Assembly: GCA_031287685.1 (NCBI GenBank)
Contig: JAITSQ010000020.1
Span: forward strand, 1-64,000
Origin: Clostridiales bacterium
GTDB lineage: Bacteria; Bacillota; Clostridia; Lachnospirales; WQUN01
Reading direction: 5' to 3'
DNA length: 64,000 bases
Shown one piece after another: positions 51,725 through 59,477 of this stretch. Made by a program: the position numbers and the translations under genes. Each line of letters begins with the position of its first letter. Positions within the stretch are counted from its first letter, which is position 1. The notes beneath the pieces were generated by a model. It was not told where the DNA came from. It worked only from the letters and a program-made list of their open reading frames with translations, and did not search any database.

Positions 51725-52204
51725 GTGAAAATCACCGTGGAGATAGCGGATTTCAAGGTCACTAAAGACTCGGACAGCGTAATCACGACGCTGAACCTCG
51801 GCTCCTGCGTCGGCATAGCCCTCTATGACCCGAACAGGAAAATAGCGGGCCTGGCTCATATTATGCTCCCCGACAGCACAAACGCGCTTGACAACTCAAA
51901 CCCGGCCAAATTCGCCGACTCGGCGCTGGCGCTTATGCTTCAGGAAATGACGAAGCTCGGAGCGAACAAGGCCGCCCTTCAGGCGAAAATCGCGGGCGGG
52001 GCGCAGATGTTCTTTTCGCCCGCCGGCCCGGCTTCGCGAATCGGCCAGCGCAACGCTGACACGACGAGCCGCCTGCTCCGGCTCTACGGCATACCCATAC
52101 TCGGGCAGGACGTCGGGCTTAACTACGCGCGTACCGTCGAGCTTTACTCAAAAGACGGCTCGGTGGTCATAAAAACCGCCGGCCGCGCAGACAAGGCCAT
52201 TTAA
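51725..52204 (+). CDS. cheD: CheD chemoreceptor glutamine deamidase, copy 2
   Basis: This 159-residue paralogue of the preceding gene starts at GTG 51725 (AGGGGCGG upstream). The open frame continues 38 codons further into repeat R4 but that part has no resemblance to CheD. Cys28 in LNLGSCVGIALYD and His45 in GLAHIMLPDS are kept, as are AGGAQMF and ILGQDVGLNYARTVELY. Differences are spread along the protein, so the duplication is not recent. Both copies appear functional; different receptor specificity is possible. Repeat R5 begins at the base after the stop. Confidence 0.93.
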   Translation: MKITVEIADFKVTKDSDSVITTLNLGSCVGIALYDPNRKIAGLAHIMLPDSTNALDNSNPAKFADSALALMLQEMTKLGANKAALQAKIAGGAQMFFSPAGPASRIGQRNADTTSRLLRLYGIPILGQDVGLNYARTVELYSKDGSVVIKTAGRADKAI

Positions 52205-52285
52205 GGCAATTCCATGTTTGATTGGCGTTGTTCAAGGAGGTGGCTTTTTCGGCAGGCCAACACGGCCGCCCGGTTTTAACCCGGA

Positions 52286-52329
52286 GACGCGTTTAGTGTT
52301 CGCGCGGCTTTAGGCGCGAATACTGCGTC
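52286..52329. repeat. Hairpin C with GTTT bulge (in R5)
   Basis: Outer stem GACGC/GCGTC, bulge GTTT, inner stem AGTGTTCGCGC/GCGCGAATACT with one G-T pair, loop GGCTTTAG. Confidence 0.82.
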
Positions 52330-52348
52330 GGAGGGTTTTTAACCCGAA

Positions 52349-52392
52349 GGCGTGTTTAGCGTTCGCGCGGCTTTAGGCGCGAACACTGCGTC
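52349..52392. repeat. Hairpin D with GTTT bulge (in R5)
   Basis: Outer stem GGCGT/GCGTC with wobbles, bulge GTTT, inner stem AGCGTTCGCGC/GCGCGAACACT with one C-A mismatch, loop GGCTTTAG. It is the least perfect of the four. Confidence 0.78.
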
Positions 52393-52524
52393 GGAGGGCC
52401 GGCAAGCAGAGCTTGCGAGAGGGCATTAGTGCCGAAAAAACACCGGCTCCAACGCGTTTTCGGCGCGAAAGAACACCAATTAAACGGAATTGCTATAGCG
52501 AAATAAAAAAGAGGTGCGTTAAAG

Positions 52525-52845
52525 TTGCTTGATTATATTCATCTTTTCATATGCATAATAGCTTCCATAGCTTATATGGTGGTGGGGCTGCTCTGCGGGC
52601 ACGGCTTTATCCCTATGATAAAGAACCTGATTTTTGTGATGATAGCTTCATATATAGCGGGGCAGATTGTCCGGGCCTACCTCAAGAAAAACGTGTTTTA
52701 CGAGGAGTCTTCCCCGGAAATCACCGAAGACTTGGTGTCCGAAGAGGACTCCGAAGCCGGGGAGGCCCCGGAGGGTTTTGACGAAGCCTCCCTTGGGGAG
52801 AATCTCCCGATAGAATCTCAGCTTGGCGAAATCGAACAACCCTAA
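52525..52845 (+). CDS. Small two-helix membrane protein of the flagellar operon
   Basis: The 106-residue protein starts at TTG 52525 after AGAGGTGCG. Two hydrophobic helices (LFICIIASIAYMVVGLLCG and NLIFVMIASYIAGQIVRAYL) are followed by a strongly acidic tail (EESSPEITEDLVSEEDSEAG). No named family is recognised; comparable short membrane proteins occur next to sigma-28 genes in clostridial flagellar operons. It is 18 bp from fliA. Confidence 0.65.
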   Translation: MLDYIHLFICIIASIAYMVVGLLCGHGFIPMIKNLIFVMIASYIAGQIVRAYLKKNVFYEESSPEITEDLVSEEDSEAGEAPEGFDEASLGENLPIESQLGEIEQP

Positions 52846-52863
52846 AAATCCAGGAGGGATTGC

Positions 52864-53616
52864 GTGGATTCAGAAAAATTATGGGAAGCCTACGCAAAAA
52901 CTAAAAGCCCCGAAATAAAGGAGCAAATCATAGAGCGCTACGCCCCGCTCGTGAAATACGTCGCCGGCCGCCTGGCTATGCAGGTGGGGCAGTACGTCGA
53001 GTTTGACGACCTTGTGGGGTACGGCGTTTTCGGGCTGCTCGACGCTATAGACAAGTTTGACTTTGTAAAAGGCGTAAAGTTCGAGACCTACGCTTCTTTA
53101 CGCATACGCGGCTCTATTATAGACAACATCCGGAAGATGGATTGGGTGCCCCGCGCTCTGCGCCAGAAAAACAAGCGGCTTGAAACCAGCTACGCCGAGC
53201 TTGAGGCGGAGCTTGGGCGGGAGCCGGAGGACGCCGAGCTGGCCGCGAAGCTCGGCGTGACGGTGGGCGAAGCCCGGGACGTTATGAAAAAATCAAGCGT
53301 GCTCTCGCTGATTTCTCTCGACGATTATCTTGAGAATAATCACGAGGCGGAGAGCCTGTCCGACGACGTCGGGACGCGCCCCGACGCGGCCTACGACCGC
53401 GCGGAATTGCGGGAGCTTCTGGCCTCCGCCATAGACGGGCTTAAAGAAAATGAAAAAAAGGTCGTCGCCCTTTATTATTTCCACGAGCTTACGCTTAAGG
53501 AAATAAGCGCGATTATGGGCGTTTCTGAGTCCCGCGTGTCCCAGATTCACGGGAAGGCCCTGCTGAAGCTGAACGCCAGGCTGGGCAAACACAAATCAGT
53601 GCTTCTCGGCGGATAA
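52864..53616 (+). CDS. fliA: Sigma-28 (FliA/WhiG/SigD) flagellar sigma factor
   Basis: The 250-residue protein starts at GTG 52864 after AGGAGGGATTGC. It has region 2 (YAPLVKYVAGRLAM, YVEFDDLVGYGVFGLLDAID), RGSIIDNIRKMDWVPRALRQ typical of FliA, region 3, and region 4 (ELTLKEISAIMGVSESRVSQ). It should direct late flagellar and chemotaxis genes. Its anti-sigma FlgM is not in the window. Confidence 0.95.
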   Translation: MDSEKLWEAYAKTKSPEIKEQIIERYAPLVKYVAGRLAMQVGQYVEFDDLVGYGVFGLLDAIDKFDFVKGVKFETYASLRIRGSIIDNIRKMDWVPRALRQKNKRLETSYAELEAELGREPEDAELAAKLGVTVGEARDVMKKSSVLSLISLDDYLENNHEAESLSDDVGTRPDAAYDRAELRELLASAIDGLKENEKKVVALYYFHELTLKEISAIMGVSESRVSQIHGKALLKLNARLGKHKSVLLGG

Positions 53617-53659
53617 AAAGCAAGCTTATAATAATATAATCATCAAGGGAGCGGTTTTT

Positions 53660-55270
53660 ATGCCATTTTTCGGGGAAACGCCGGAAAAACCCATAGCCCT
53701 GCGCGCCAAGCCGGACGGAGTTTATCTATCCTTAGACAAAGCCAAGGGAGCCTTTACGCGGAACGATATCCTTGACCTTCTTATCGAAAGCCGCGTTAAG
53801 GAGGTTGATTTCGGCCTGCTTAACAGCGTCGTCGACAGCGACCCTTACGAAATCACCTTCAAGGTGTCGAATAATTCTGACGTTTTAGTGAAAAAAGAGG
53901 ACGTGAAGGTGGACGTTTCCGGAGACAGAATGTCCGCCACGGTAACTTTCCTGCCCCCGCTCAATTGCGACGACCTCATAAACGCGAGCGAAGCCGTAGA
54001 CCTTATCCGCAAGAACAAGATAGAATACGGCATAGACGAGGATAAAATTTACGAGCTATTCCCTAAACGGCGGTACGGCGTGCCCTATAAGGTTATTGAG
54101 GGCACGGCCCCCGTGAACGGCGTTGACGGGAAGGCGGAGTTCCGTTTCAACTCTATGAAAAATTACCGACCGAAAGAGCTTGCCGGCGGCAGGGTTGATT
54201 ACCGCCAGATTCATACTTACGAAATGGCCATTACGGACGACATTCTAATAGTCCTTACCCCGCCCCAGGAAGGGGCGGACGGCATGAACGTCCTGGGCAA
54301 GCGCTTGCCGCACAAGAAGGGCGCGCCCGCGCCGAAAATAAACCCCGGGAAAAACATCAAAGTGTCGGAGGACGGCCTGACCATAAGAGCGGCGACGAAC
54401 GGGCGCGTGGTCTATAAGGACAGGAAAATTGAGGTTGTGCCCGTGCTTCAAATCGATTCCGACGTGAATAACACCGTGGGAAATATAGATTTCGTGGGCG
54501 CGGTCGTCATAAAAGGCGGCGTCCTGTCCGGATTTTCGATTAAGGCCACGCATAATATTGAAATAGGCGGCGTCGTCGAAAGCGCGTTTATAGAATCCTA
54601 CTGCGACCTTTTCCTGTACGCCGGGGTCAAGGGCCGCGGCAAAGGCGTCGTCCGCGCCGGCGGCGACATTACGGCGAAATATATCGACCGGTGCACCGTC
54701 CACGCGGGCGGCAATATCCACGCCGACTCCATAACCCACTCGACCGTGCGCTGCAACGGCGGCATAGAGCTGGCGGGCAAGGACGCTATGCTTGTCGGCG
54801 GCTCCGCCATAGTGCGTGAGCGGATAGTGGCTGACGTTATCGGCGCCAAGCTGTCGGCGTATACGGAAATAAACCTTGGCTATCCGCCCGATTCCTTCGC
54901 GAAATACCGTGAGCTTCAGGAAAAAATAGAATATGTGGCCTCCGAGTTCGCCCTGGTTTATGACGAACACAAACGCGCCCTCGAAAAAATAAACAAAGCC
55001 TCACAGCGCGAGCGGGACATATATAACCTCAACTGGGTGAATATCAAGGCTTATTACGACGACAAGCTCGACGAGCTGACCGTCGAGCAGGAGCTTATCG
55101 CGCCGGACCTCTTCCCGGAGTGCTACATTTCCGCGCGAAAGATGATTTGCGCGGGGACGCGCCTTTTCATCGCCGGCGTGACGGACGTTTTGGCGGAGGA
55201 CGTGGCTAAGTGTAAGGCTTACGAATGCGAAAAACGAATAGAATATGCCCCTCTGCGCGCGGGGGAATAA
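53660..55270 (+). CDS. fapA: FapA/DUF342-family protein
   Basis: The 536-residue protein has an N-terminal mixed domain, then a right-handed beta-helix typical of DUF342/FapA (SDVNNTVGNIDFVGAVVIKG, VESAFIESYCDLFLYAGVKG, DITAKYIDRCTVHAGGNIHA). A C-terminal coiled coil (LQEKIEYVASEFALVYDEHK) follows. The family commonly lies beside sigma-28 in clostridial flagellar operons; role is unclear, with reports of polymer-forming scaffolds. CAAGGGAGCGGTTTTT precedes the ATG. Confidence 0.88.
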   Translation: MPFFGETPEKPIALRAKPDGVYLSLDKAKGAFTRNDILDLLIESRVKEVDFGLLNSVVDSDPYEITFKVSNNSDVLVKKEDVKVDVSGDRMSATVTFLPPLNCDDLINASEAVDLIRKNKIEYGIDEDKIYELFPKRRYGVPYKVIEGTAPVNGVDGKAEFRFNSMKNYRPKELAGGRVDYRQIHTYEMAITDDILIVLTPPQEGADGMNVLGKRLPHKKGAPAPKINPGKNIKVSEDGLTIRAATNGRVVYKDRKIEVVPVLQIDSDVNNTVGNIDFVGAVVIKGGVLSGFSIKATHNIEIGGVVESAFIESYCDLFLYAGVKGRGKGVVRAGGDITAKYIDRCTVHAGGNIHADSITHSTVRCNGGIELAGKDAMLVGGSAIVRERIVADVIGAKLSAYTEINLGYPPDSFAKYRELQEKIEYVASEFALVYDEHKRALEKINKASQRERDIYNLNWVNIKAYYDDKLDELTVEQELIAPDLFPECYISARKMICAGTRLFIAGVTDVLAEDVAKCKAYECEKRIEYAPLRAGE

Positions 55271-55329
55271 GCCCGGCGCAAAATACTAAAGACGAACCTT
55301 ACTAAAAAGGTTGAAGGAGTGTGTTTTTT

Positions 55330-55638
55330 ATGGCAATAAGACCCGTTGACCTGCAGCTTCTCGTGCAGCAGACCCAAGAAATCCAGAAGCACCAGCCCGA
55401 TAACGGCGCGCGGCAGAATTCTCAGAACCTGCAGTTTACCGATATGCTTCAGAAGCAAGTCCAGCAGGAGCAGGAGACAATCCTGCAAAGCGACAAAAGC
55501 GAAAAGAACGACGTCGACAAAGACGGCAAGAACGGCGGAAACAGCGCCAAACAGCAGAAACGCCGCAACTCCGCGCGGGAGCGGGAGCGAAGCAAGACCA
55601 AGGCCGGCGCTTTAAGTATGTTTGACGTGTCTATTTAA
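55330..55638 (+). CDS. Small Gln/Lys-rich flagellar-operon protein
   Basis: The 102-residue protein starts at ATG 55330 after AAGGAG. It opens with MAIRPVDLQLLVQQTQEIQK, continues as a hydrophilic Gln- and Lys-rich stretch and ends ALSMFDVSI. A short protein with MxIxPVDLQ start and highly charged low-complexity body commonly follows FapA in clostridial flagellar operons; no function is known to me. It is predicted largely disordered or coiled coil. Confidence 0.65.
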   Translation: MAIRPVDLQLLVQQTQEIQKHQPDNGARQNSQNLQFTDMLQKQVQQEQETILQSDKSEKNDVDKDGKNGGNSAKQQKRRNSARERERSKTKAGALSMFDVSI

Positions 55639-55648
55639 GGAGATTTTT

Positions 55649-56185
55649 ATGGACGGCGTACAGTTATTTCTGCTTTTTTCCGGCATCATAGGGGCTGGCG
55701 CGGCTCTTTTCGCGGCTGTTTTTATCCCTGATGAAAAACAGAGCGTTAAAATCTCCCCGCTTCTTGAAACAGAGGGGAGCATACGCGCCCTTTCCGACGC
55801 TCAGGACGAAGCCGAAAAAACCATCGACGACCTGAGCCATTTTATGCAGTCCGCCACAAAGGAGATAGAAGACAAGTATCAGGAAATGCTTTTTATGTAT
55901 AACCTGATTGATGAAAAACGCGCGGAGCTTGCCAAGCTCTATATGGAGGAGCGAAGCGGGGAACGCCGCCAAAAGCGCGCGGAGCCCGCCCCGGAGGCCC
56001 CCCTCCCGCCTTTGCCGGAAAAAAAACGCGGGGAGCGGGAGCGCGCCTTCGCGCAAGACTCCAAGTATAACGAAGTCCTGAAGCTTCACGGCGAGGGGCT
56101 TTCCGTGCAGGAAATCTCTAAAAAAATCAACGTCGGCCAAGGCGAGGTCAGCTTAATCGTCGGTATGTTCGCAAAACAAAATTAA
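55649..56185 (+). CDS. DUF6115-like membrane-anchored coiled-coil protein
   Basis: The 178-residue protein starts at ATG 55649 after AAGGAG. An N-terminal transmembrane helix (LFLLFSGIIGAGAALFAAVF) is followed by a coiled coil (TIDDLSHFMQSATKEIEDKY), a Pro/Lys linker and a C-terminal helix-turn-helix-like end (ILKLHGEGLSVQEISKKINV equivalent, VGQGEVSLIVGMF). This layout matches a flagellar-operon family I recall as DUF6115. The HTH-like C-terminus on a membrane anchor is notable. Confidence 0.65.
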   Translation: MDGVQLFLLFSGIIGAGAALFAAVFIPDEKQSVKISPLLETEGSIRALSDAQDEAEKTIDDLSHFMQSATKEIEDKYQEMLFMYNLIDEKRAELAKLYMEERSGERRQKRAEPAPEAPLPPLPEKKRGERERAFAQDSKYNEVLKLHGEGLSVQEISKKINVGQGEVSLIVGMFAKQN

Positions 56186-56347
56186 GAACCTGTTCCCATA
56201 GGTATAAATGTCGGATTTAAGAGCGAATTTTTACGGTTTCAAGGCGCGATGAGCGCCGCGTACCCGTAGGTACGCAAGCGAAGCGCAACGAAGAATCCGT
56301 GAAAATTCGCCATAAAGACGGCGTTTATATCCTATGGGAACAGGTTC
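56186..56347. repeat. MITE-like element of a second family
   Basis: Imperfect inverted repeats of about 50 bp begin GAACCTGTTCCCATAGG at both ends (56186-56202 and inverted 56331-56347), followed by TATAAA-like and GCGAATTTTNACGG segments. An inner hairpin GCGTACC/GGTACGC lies near 56257-56274. There is no coding frame. It occupies the whole gap between two plus-strand genes and could form a long hairpin in the transcript. Confidence 0.85.
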
Positions 56348-56368
56348 GAACCCCTGGGGCGTGTTTTT

Positions 56369-56935
56369 ATGGCTTTCAGCAAGAAAAGCATCATCTTCGG
56401 CTTCGGCCTGGGCGTGACGGCGACGTGCTCCCTCCTGGGCGCGGTTTACCCCGCCGTGAAGCCGAAACAGCCCGTTGCGGACGTTTCAATCTCTGACAGC
56501 GAGATAATTGAGCGCGCCCATAAACTCGGTATGGTTACGCTTTCCGAAAAAGCGGCGGCGGGCAAGGAAAATCCGCCCGCCGAGCCGGACCCCGCTGACG
56601 CGCTTAACGAAACGAACGAGCCTGACGCGGCCGGCGAACCCGGCGGGCTTTCCCCGTCAAATATGGCGGATATTACACCGCCGGCCCCGCCCGAACCTCT
56701 CACGCCCGTTTCCGAAAAAGGCTCCTCCGCTACGGTAAGCATACTCAAAGGCTCCTCCGCCGCGAAAATATCCGGTATTTTTAAGGACGCGGGGCTTGTG
56801 GGCGACGAAGCGGCCTTTCTTGAGTATATAAAAGACAAAGAAAAGACTCGCCAGCTCCCGTATGGGAATTTTACGTTTTCCCTCGACAGAACGTACACTT
56901 TTGACGAGCTGCTCGACACTCTTAACAGGCGATAA
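56369..56935 (+). CDS. MltG/YceG-like small membrane protein
   Basis: The 188-residue protein has an N-terminal transmembrane or signal segment (IIFGFGLGVTATCSLLGAVY), a Pro/Ala-rich linker, and a C-terminal ~65-residue domain. VSILKGSSAAKISGIFKDAG, AFLEYIKDKEKTRQLPYGNF and TFDELLDTLNRR resemble the LysM-like N-terminal subdomain of MltG endolytic transglycosylases. The catalytic YceG part is missing, so no enzymatic role is expected; it may bind nascent glycan. It precedes folD by 13 bp. Confidence 0.6.
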   Translation: MAFSKKSIIFGFGLGVTATCSLLGAVYPAVKPKQPVADVSISDSEIIERAHKLGMVTLSEKAAAGKENPPAEPDPADALNETNEPDAAGEPGGLSPSNMADITPPAPPEPLTPVSEKGSSATVSILKGSSAAKISGIFKDAGLVGDEAAFLEYIKDKEKTRQLPYGNFTFSLDRTYTFDELLDTLNRR

Positions 56936-56948
56936 GGAGTCCTCAAAA

Positions 56949-58130
56949 ATGGCTTTAATCGACGGCAAAAAAATAGCTCTTGAAATAAAAAACGAGGTAA
57001 AGGCGCGGACGGCGGCTTTTATCGCGAAGGGCGGAGCGCAGCCCGGCCTTTCGGTCGTCCTCGCCGGGGGGGACCCGGCTTCGCAGGTATATGTGGCGAA
57101 CAAGGAGCGCGCCTGCGCGGAAACCGGCATAGCCTCCGCGGTTTACCGCTTGCCGGAGTCCGTTTCGCGGGAGGAGCTTCTGGCGCTTATCGACCGGCTG
57201 AACGCCGACCCCTCCGTATCCGGGGTTCTGACGCAGCTGCCCCTCCCCGCTCATATTGACGAAACCGCCGTCTTGGAGCGCATTTCCCCGGAAAAAGACG
57301 TGGACTGCTTCCACCCGCATAACGTCGGCCTGCTTTATATCGGGCGGACGCGGTTTTCCCCGTGCACCCCGCAAGGCGTAATTGAGCTTCTCACCCGCTC
57401 CGGCGTGAGCCTCGCGGGCAAAAACTGCGTCGTTATAGGGCGGAGCAATATCGTCGGAAAGCCCTTGGCCGCCCTGCTTACGCAGCATAACGCCACCGTG
57501 ACCATATGTCATTCTAAAACCGAAAACCTGCCGCAAATCGCGCGAAACGCCGACATCCTGACCGTGGCCGTAGGCCGGCCGCGCTTTGCCGGGGCGGATT
57601 TCGTCAAGGAAGGCGCGGTCGTTATCGACGTGGGCATACACCGCCTGGAGTCCGGCAAACTCTGCGGCGACGTTGATTTTGAGGCGGTTTCGCCCAAGGC
57701 TTCGCTTATTACGCCCGTGCCTGGCGGAGTTGGCCCTATGACTGTGGCCACGCTTATGGACAACTGCCTGAAAGCGGCGGAAATTCAATATAAAAGCCGC
57801 GAAGCCGGAAATATCTCGTGGGCGGAAATAAACCAATTGCTTGAAAAAAACGGCGTTTCCGAATATTACAGCTTGCGCGACGCGTCAAAACGCCGCGGCG
57901 TTTCCGACGTAAGCTCAGCGCGGAGAATCCTGAAACTCGGGCTTGTTCTTGAAGCCGCCGACGAAATCTATTCCGCCGGCTTCCAAGCCTTGCACGACGC
58001 TAAATTTAAGGCCCCGGCCGGCGTAAACCCGTGGGATAAGCTCAAAAGCGACATAAAGGCGCGATTCCCGGAATTATCCGACAACTCAATACGCCAGATA
58101 GTCGCCCGTATGGATTTTCTTACGCGATAA
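56949..58130 (+). CDS. folD: FolD with a C-terminal extension
   Basis: The 393-residue protein has a normal bifunctional methylenetetrahydrofolate dehydrogenase/cyclohydrolase core at residues 1-285: VLAGGDPASQVYVANKERAC with catalytic Lys, VLTQLPLPAHID, CVVIGRSNIVGKPLAALL, and TPVPGGVGPMTVATLM. A further ~108 residues (ISWAEINQLLEKNGVSEYYS to FPELSDNSIRQIVARMDFL) are all-helical and absent from typical FolD of about 285 residues. ATG 56949 is preceded by AAGGAGTCCTCAAAA. The extension could be an RNA- or protein-binding add-on; its role is unknown. Confidence 0.9.
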   Translation: MALIDGKKIALEIKNEVKARTAAFIAKGGAQPGLSVVLAGGDPASQVYVANKERACAETGIASAVYRLPESVSREELLALIDRLNADPSVSGVLTQLPLPAHIDETAVLERISPEKDVDCFHPHNVGLLYIGRTRFSPCTPQGVIELLTRSGVSLAGKNCVVIGRSNIVGKPLAALLTQHNATVTICHSKTENLPQIARNADILTVAVGRPRFAGADFVKEGAVVIDVGIHRLESGKLCGDVDFEAVSPKASLITPVPGGVGPMTVATLMDNCLKAAEIQYKSREAGNISWAEINQLLEKNGVSEYYSLRDASKRRGVSDVSSARRILKLGLVLEAADEIYSAGFQALHDAKFKAPAGVNPWDKLKSDIKARFPELSDNSIRQIVARMDFLTR

Positions 58131-58145
58131 CCGGAGGAAGCCCTT

Positions 58146-59462
58146 ATGACCCGCAAAATCCACTTTATTTCTCTCGGCTGCGACAAAAACCTTGTCGATA
58201 GCGAAGCCGCGCTCGCTTGCCTTGACAGGGCCGGCTTCGCCGTGACCGACGACGAAGCCGCCGCCGACGCGGTTATTATAAACACCTGCGGCTTTATCGA
58301 GGCGGCGGTCAAAGAAAGCATCGACGAAATAATAGCGGCGGCGGCGCTTCGCCGCGAAAACGGCGAAAAGACCCTCCTTATCGTCACCGGCTGCCTTGTC
58401 AACCGCTACCGGGACGAGATACGGCGGAACCTCCCCGAAATCGACGCGGTTTTCCCCGCTGGGGATTTTGAGGGGATTATCGGGGAGCTTACCCGCGTTT
58501 TTGGCGAAAACGCCGGCGCCGGTTTGCCCGCCGGTTTTGACCCGCTCGAAAACCGTATGCTCAGCGCGCTCGGCGCGTCGTCATATCTTAAAATAGCCGA
58601 AGGCTGCGACAGCCGTTGTACATATTGCACAATACCCAAAATCCGCGGGCCGTACAGGAGCCGCCCTATGGAGAGCCTCCTGCGGGAAGCCCGCCGCCTG
58701 GCCCGCGGCGGCGTTTCGGAGCTTACGCTCGTCGCGCAGGACACGGCCCTCTACGGAGCCGACCTTTATGGAAAAAACTCCCTAGCCCCCCTTCTGCGGA
58801 GCCTGCGCGAAATTGAGGGCATAGAGTGGCTGCGCCTGATGTACGCCTATCCCGAACACCTGACCCCCGACGCGGCGGACGCGCTCTCCGACTGCGCTTG
58901 TCATTACCTTGATATGCCGGTGCAGAGCGGCTCCGGCAAAATCCTGAAACTTATGGGGCGGCAAACCTCCCCGGAGGAGCTTCGCCGGGCGGTATACGCT
59001 TTGAGAGAAAAAATGCCGGATATAGCCCTGCGCACCACTTTTATCACGGGCTTCCCGGGGGAGGGCGAAGCCGAGTTTGAGGAAAGTCTGCGTTTTATGA
59101 AGGAACTGCGCTTTGACCGCGTCGGCGCGTTCGCCTATTCCCGAGAGGAGGGCACGCCCGCCGCGCTTCTGCCCGGGCAGCTGTCAAAATTTACCAAAAC
59201 CCGGCGCAGACGCCGCCTTATGAGCCTGGCGGGGAGGCTTTCCGAGGAAAAGCTCCGCGCCAGGACCGGCCTTACCCTGCGCGTCTTGACGGAGGGACGG
59301 CTGCCGGACGGGGCTTTTCTTGGCCGGAGCTTCGCGGAAGCTCCGGACGTTGACGGCTCGGTGGTTTTCGCAAGCCCGAGGGAGCTTATGGCCGGGGATT
59401 TCGTGAACGTAAAGATAACCAAAACATCGCGGCACGATATGTACGGCTTTATATCAGACTAA
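58146..59462 (+). CDS. rimO: Ribosomal protein S12 methylthiotransferase RimO
   Basis: The 438-residue radical-SAM protein has the N-terminal UPF0004 domain (FISLGCDKNLVDSEAAL, INTCGFIEAAVKESID, VTGCLVNRY) with three cluster Cys, and the radical-SAM motif CDSRCTYCTIPKIRGPYRSR. A C-terminal TRAM domain ends DFVNVKITKTSRHDMYG. It adds a methylthio group to Asp of S12. FISLGCDKNLVDSE distinguishes RimO from MiaB. It lies 16 bp after folD. Confidence 0.95.
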   Translation: MTRKIHFISLGCDKNLVDSEAALACLDRAGFAVTDDEAAADAVIINTCGFIEAAVKESIDEIIAAAALRRENGEKTLLIVTGCLVNRYRDEIRRNLPEIDAVFPAGDFEGIIGELTRVFGENAGAGLPAGFDPLENRMLSALGASSYLKIAEGCDSRCTYCTIPKIRGPYRSRPMESLLREARRLARGGVSELTLVAQDTALYGADLYGKNSLAPLLRSLREIEGIEWLRLMYAYPEHLTPDAADALSDCACHYLDMPVQSGSGKILKLMGRQTSPEELRRAVYALREKMPDIALRTTFITGFPGEGEAEFEESLRFMKELRFDRVGAFAYSREEGTPAALLPGQLSKFTKTRRRRRLMSLAGRLSEEKLRARTGLTLRVLTEGRLPDGAFLGRSFAEAPDVDGSVVFASPRELMAGDFVNVKITKTSRHDMYGFISD

Positions 59463-59477
59463 AAGGCAGGCTAAACA

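Larger units (their letters stand above)
52205..52497. repeat. Nested palindromic repeat, copy R5
   Basis: The left end GGCAATTCCATGTTTGATTG has lost the first TATA bases next to the cheD stop. The right end, inverted, is TATAGCAATTCCGTTTAAT. It has one core (GGAGGTGGCTTTTTCGGC to GTGCCGAAAAAACA) with hairpins C (52286-52329) and D (52349-52392) and GCAAGC-AGA-GCTTGC. It is very similar to R4 over the second core but lacks the first core. Confidence 0.88.

Noticed and set aside
51318-52497. CRISPR-like appearance of repeated GGGTTTTTAACCCGAAGG units
   Set aside because: There are only two units per element, spacing is not regular, the 'spacers' are palindromes similar to each other, and no cas genes are near.
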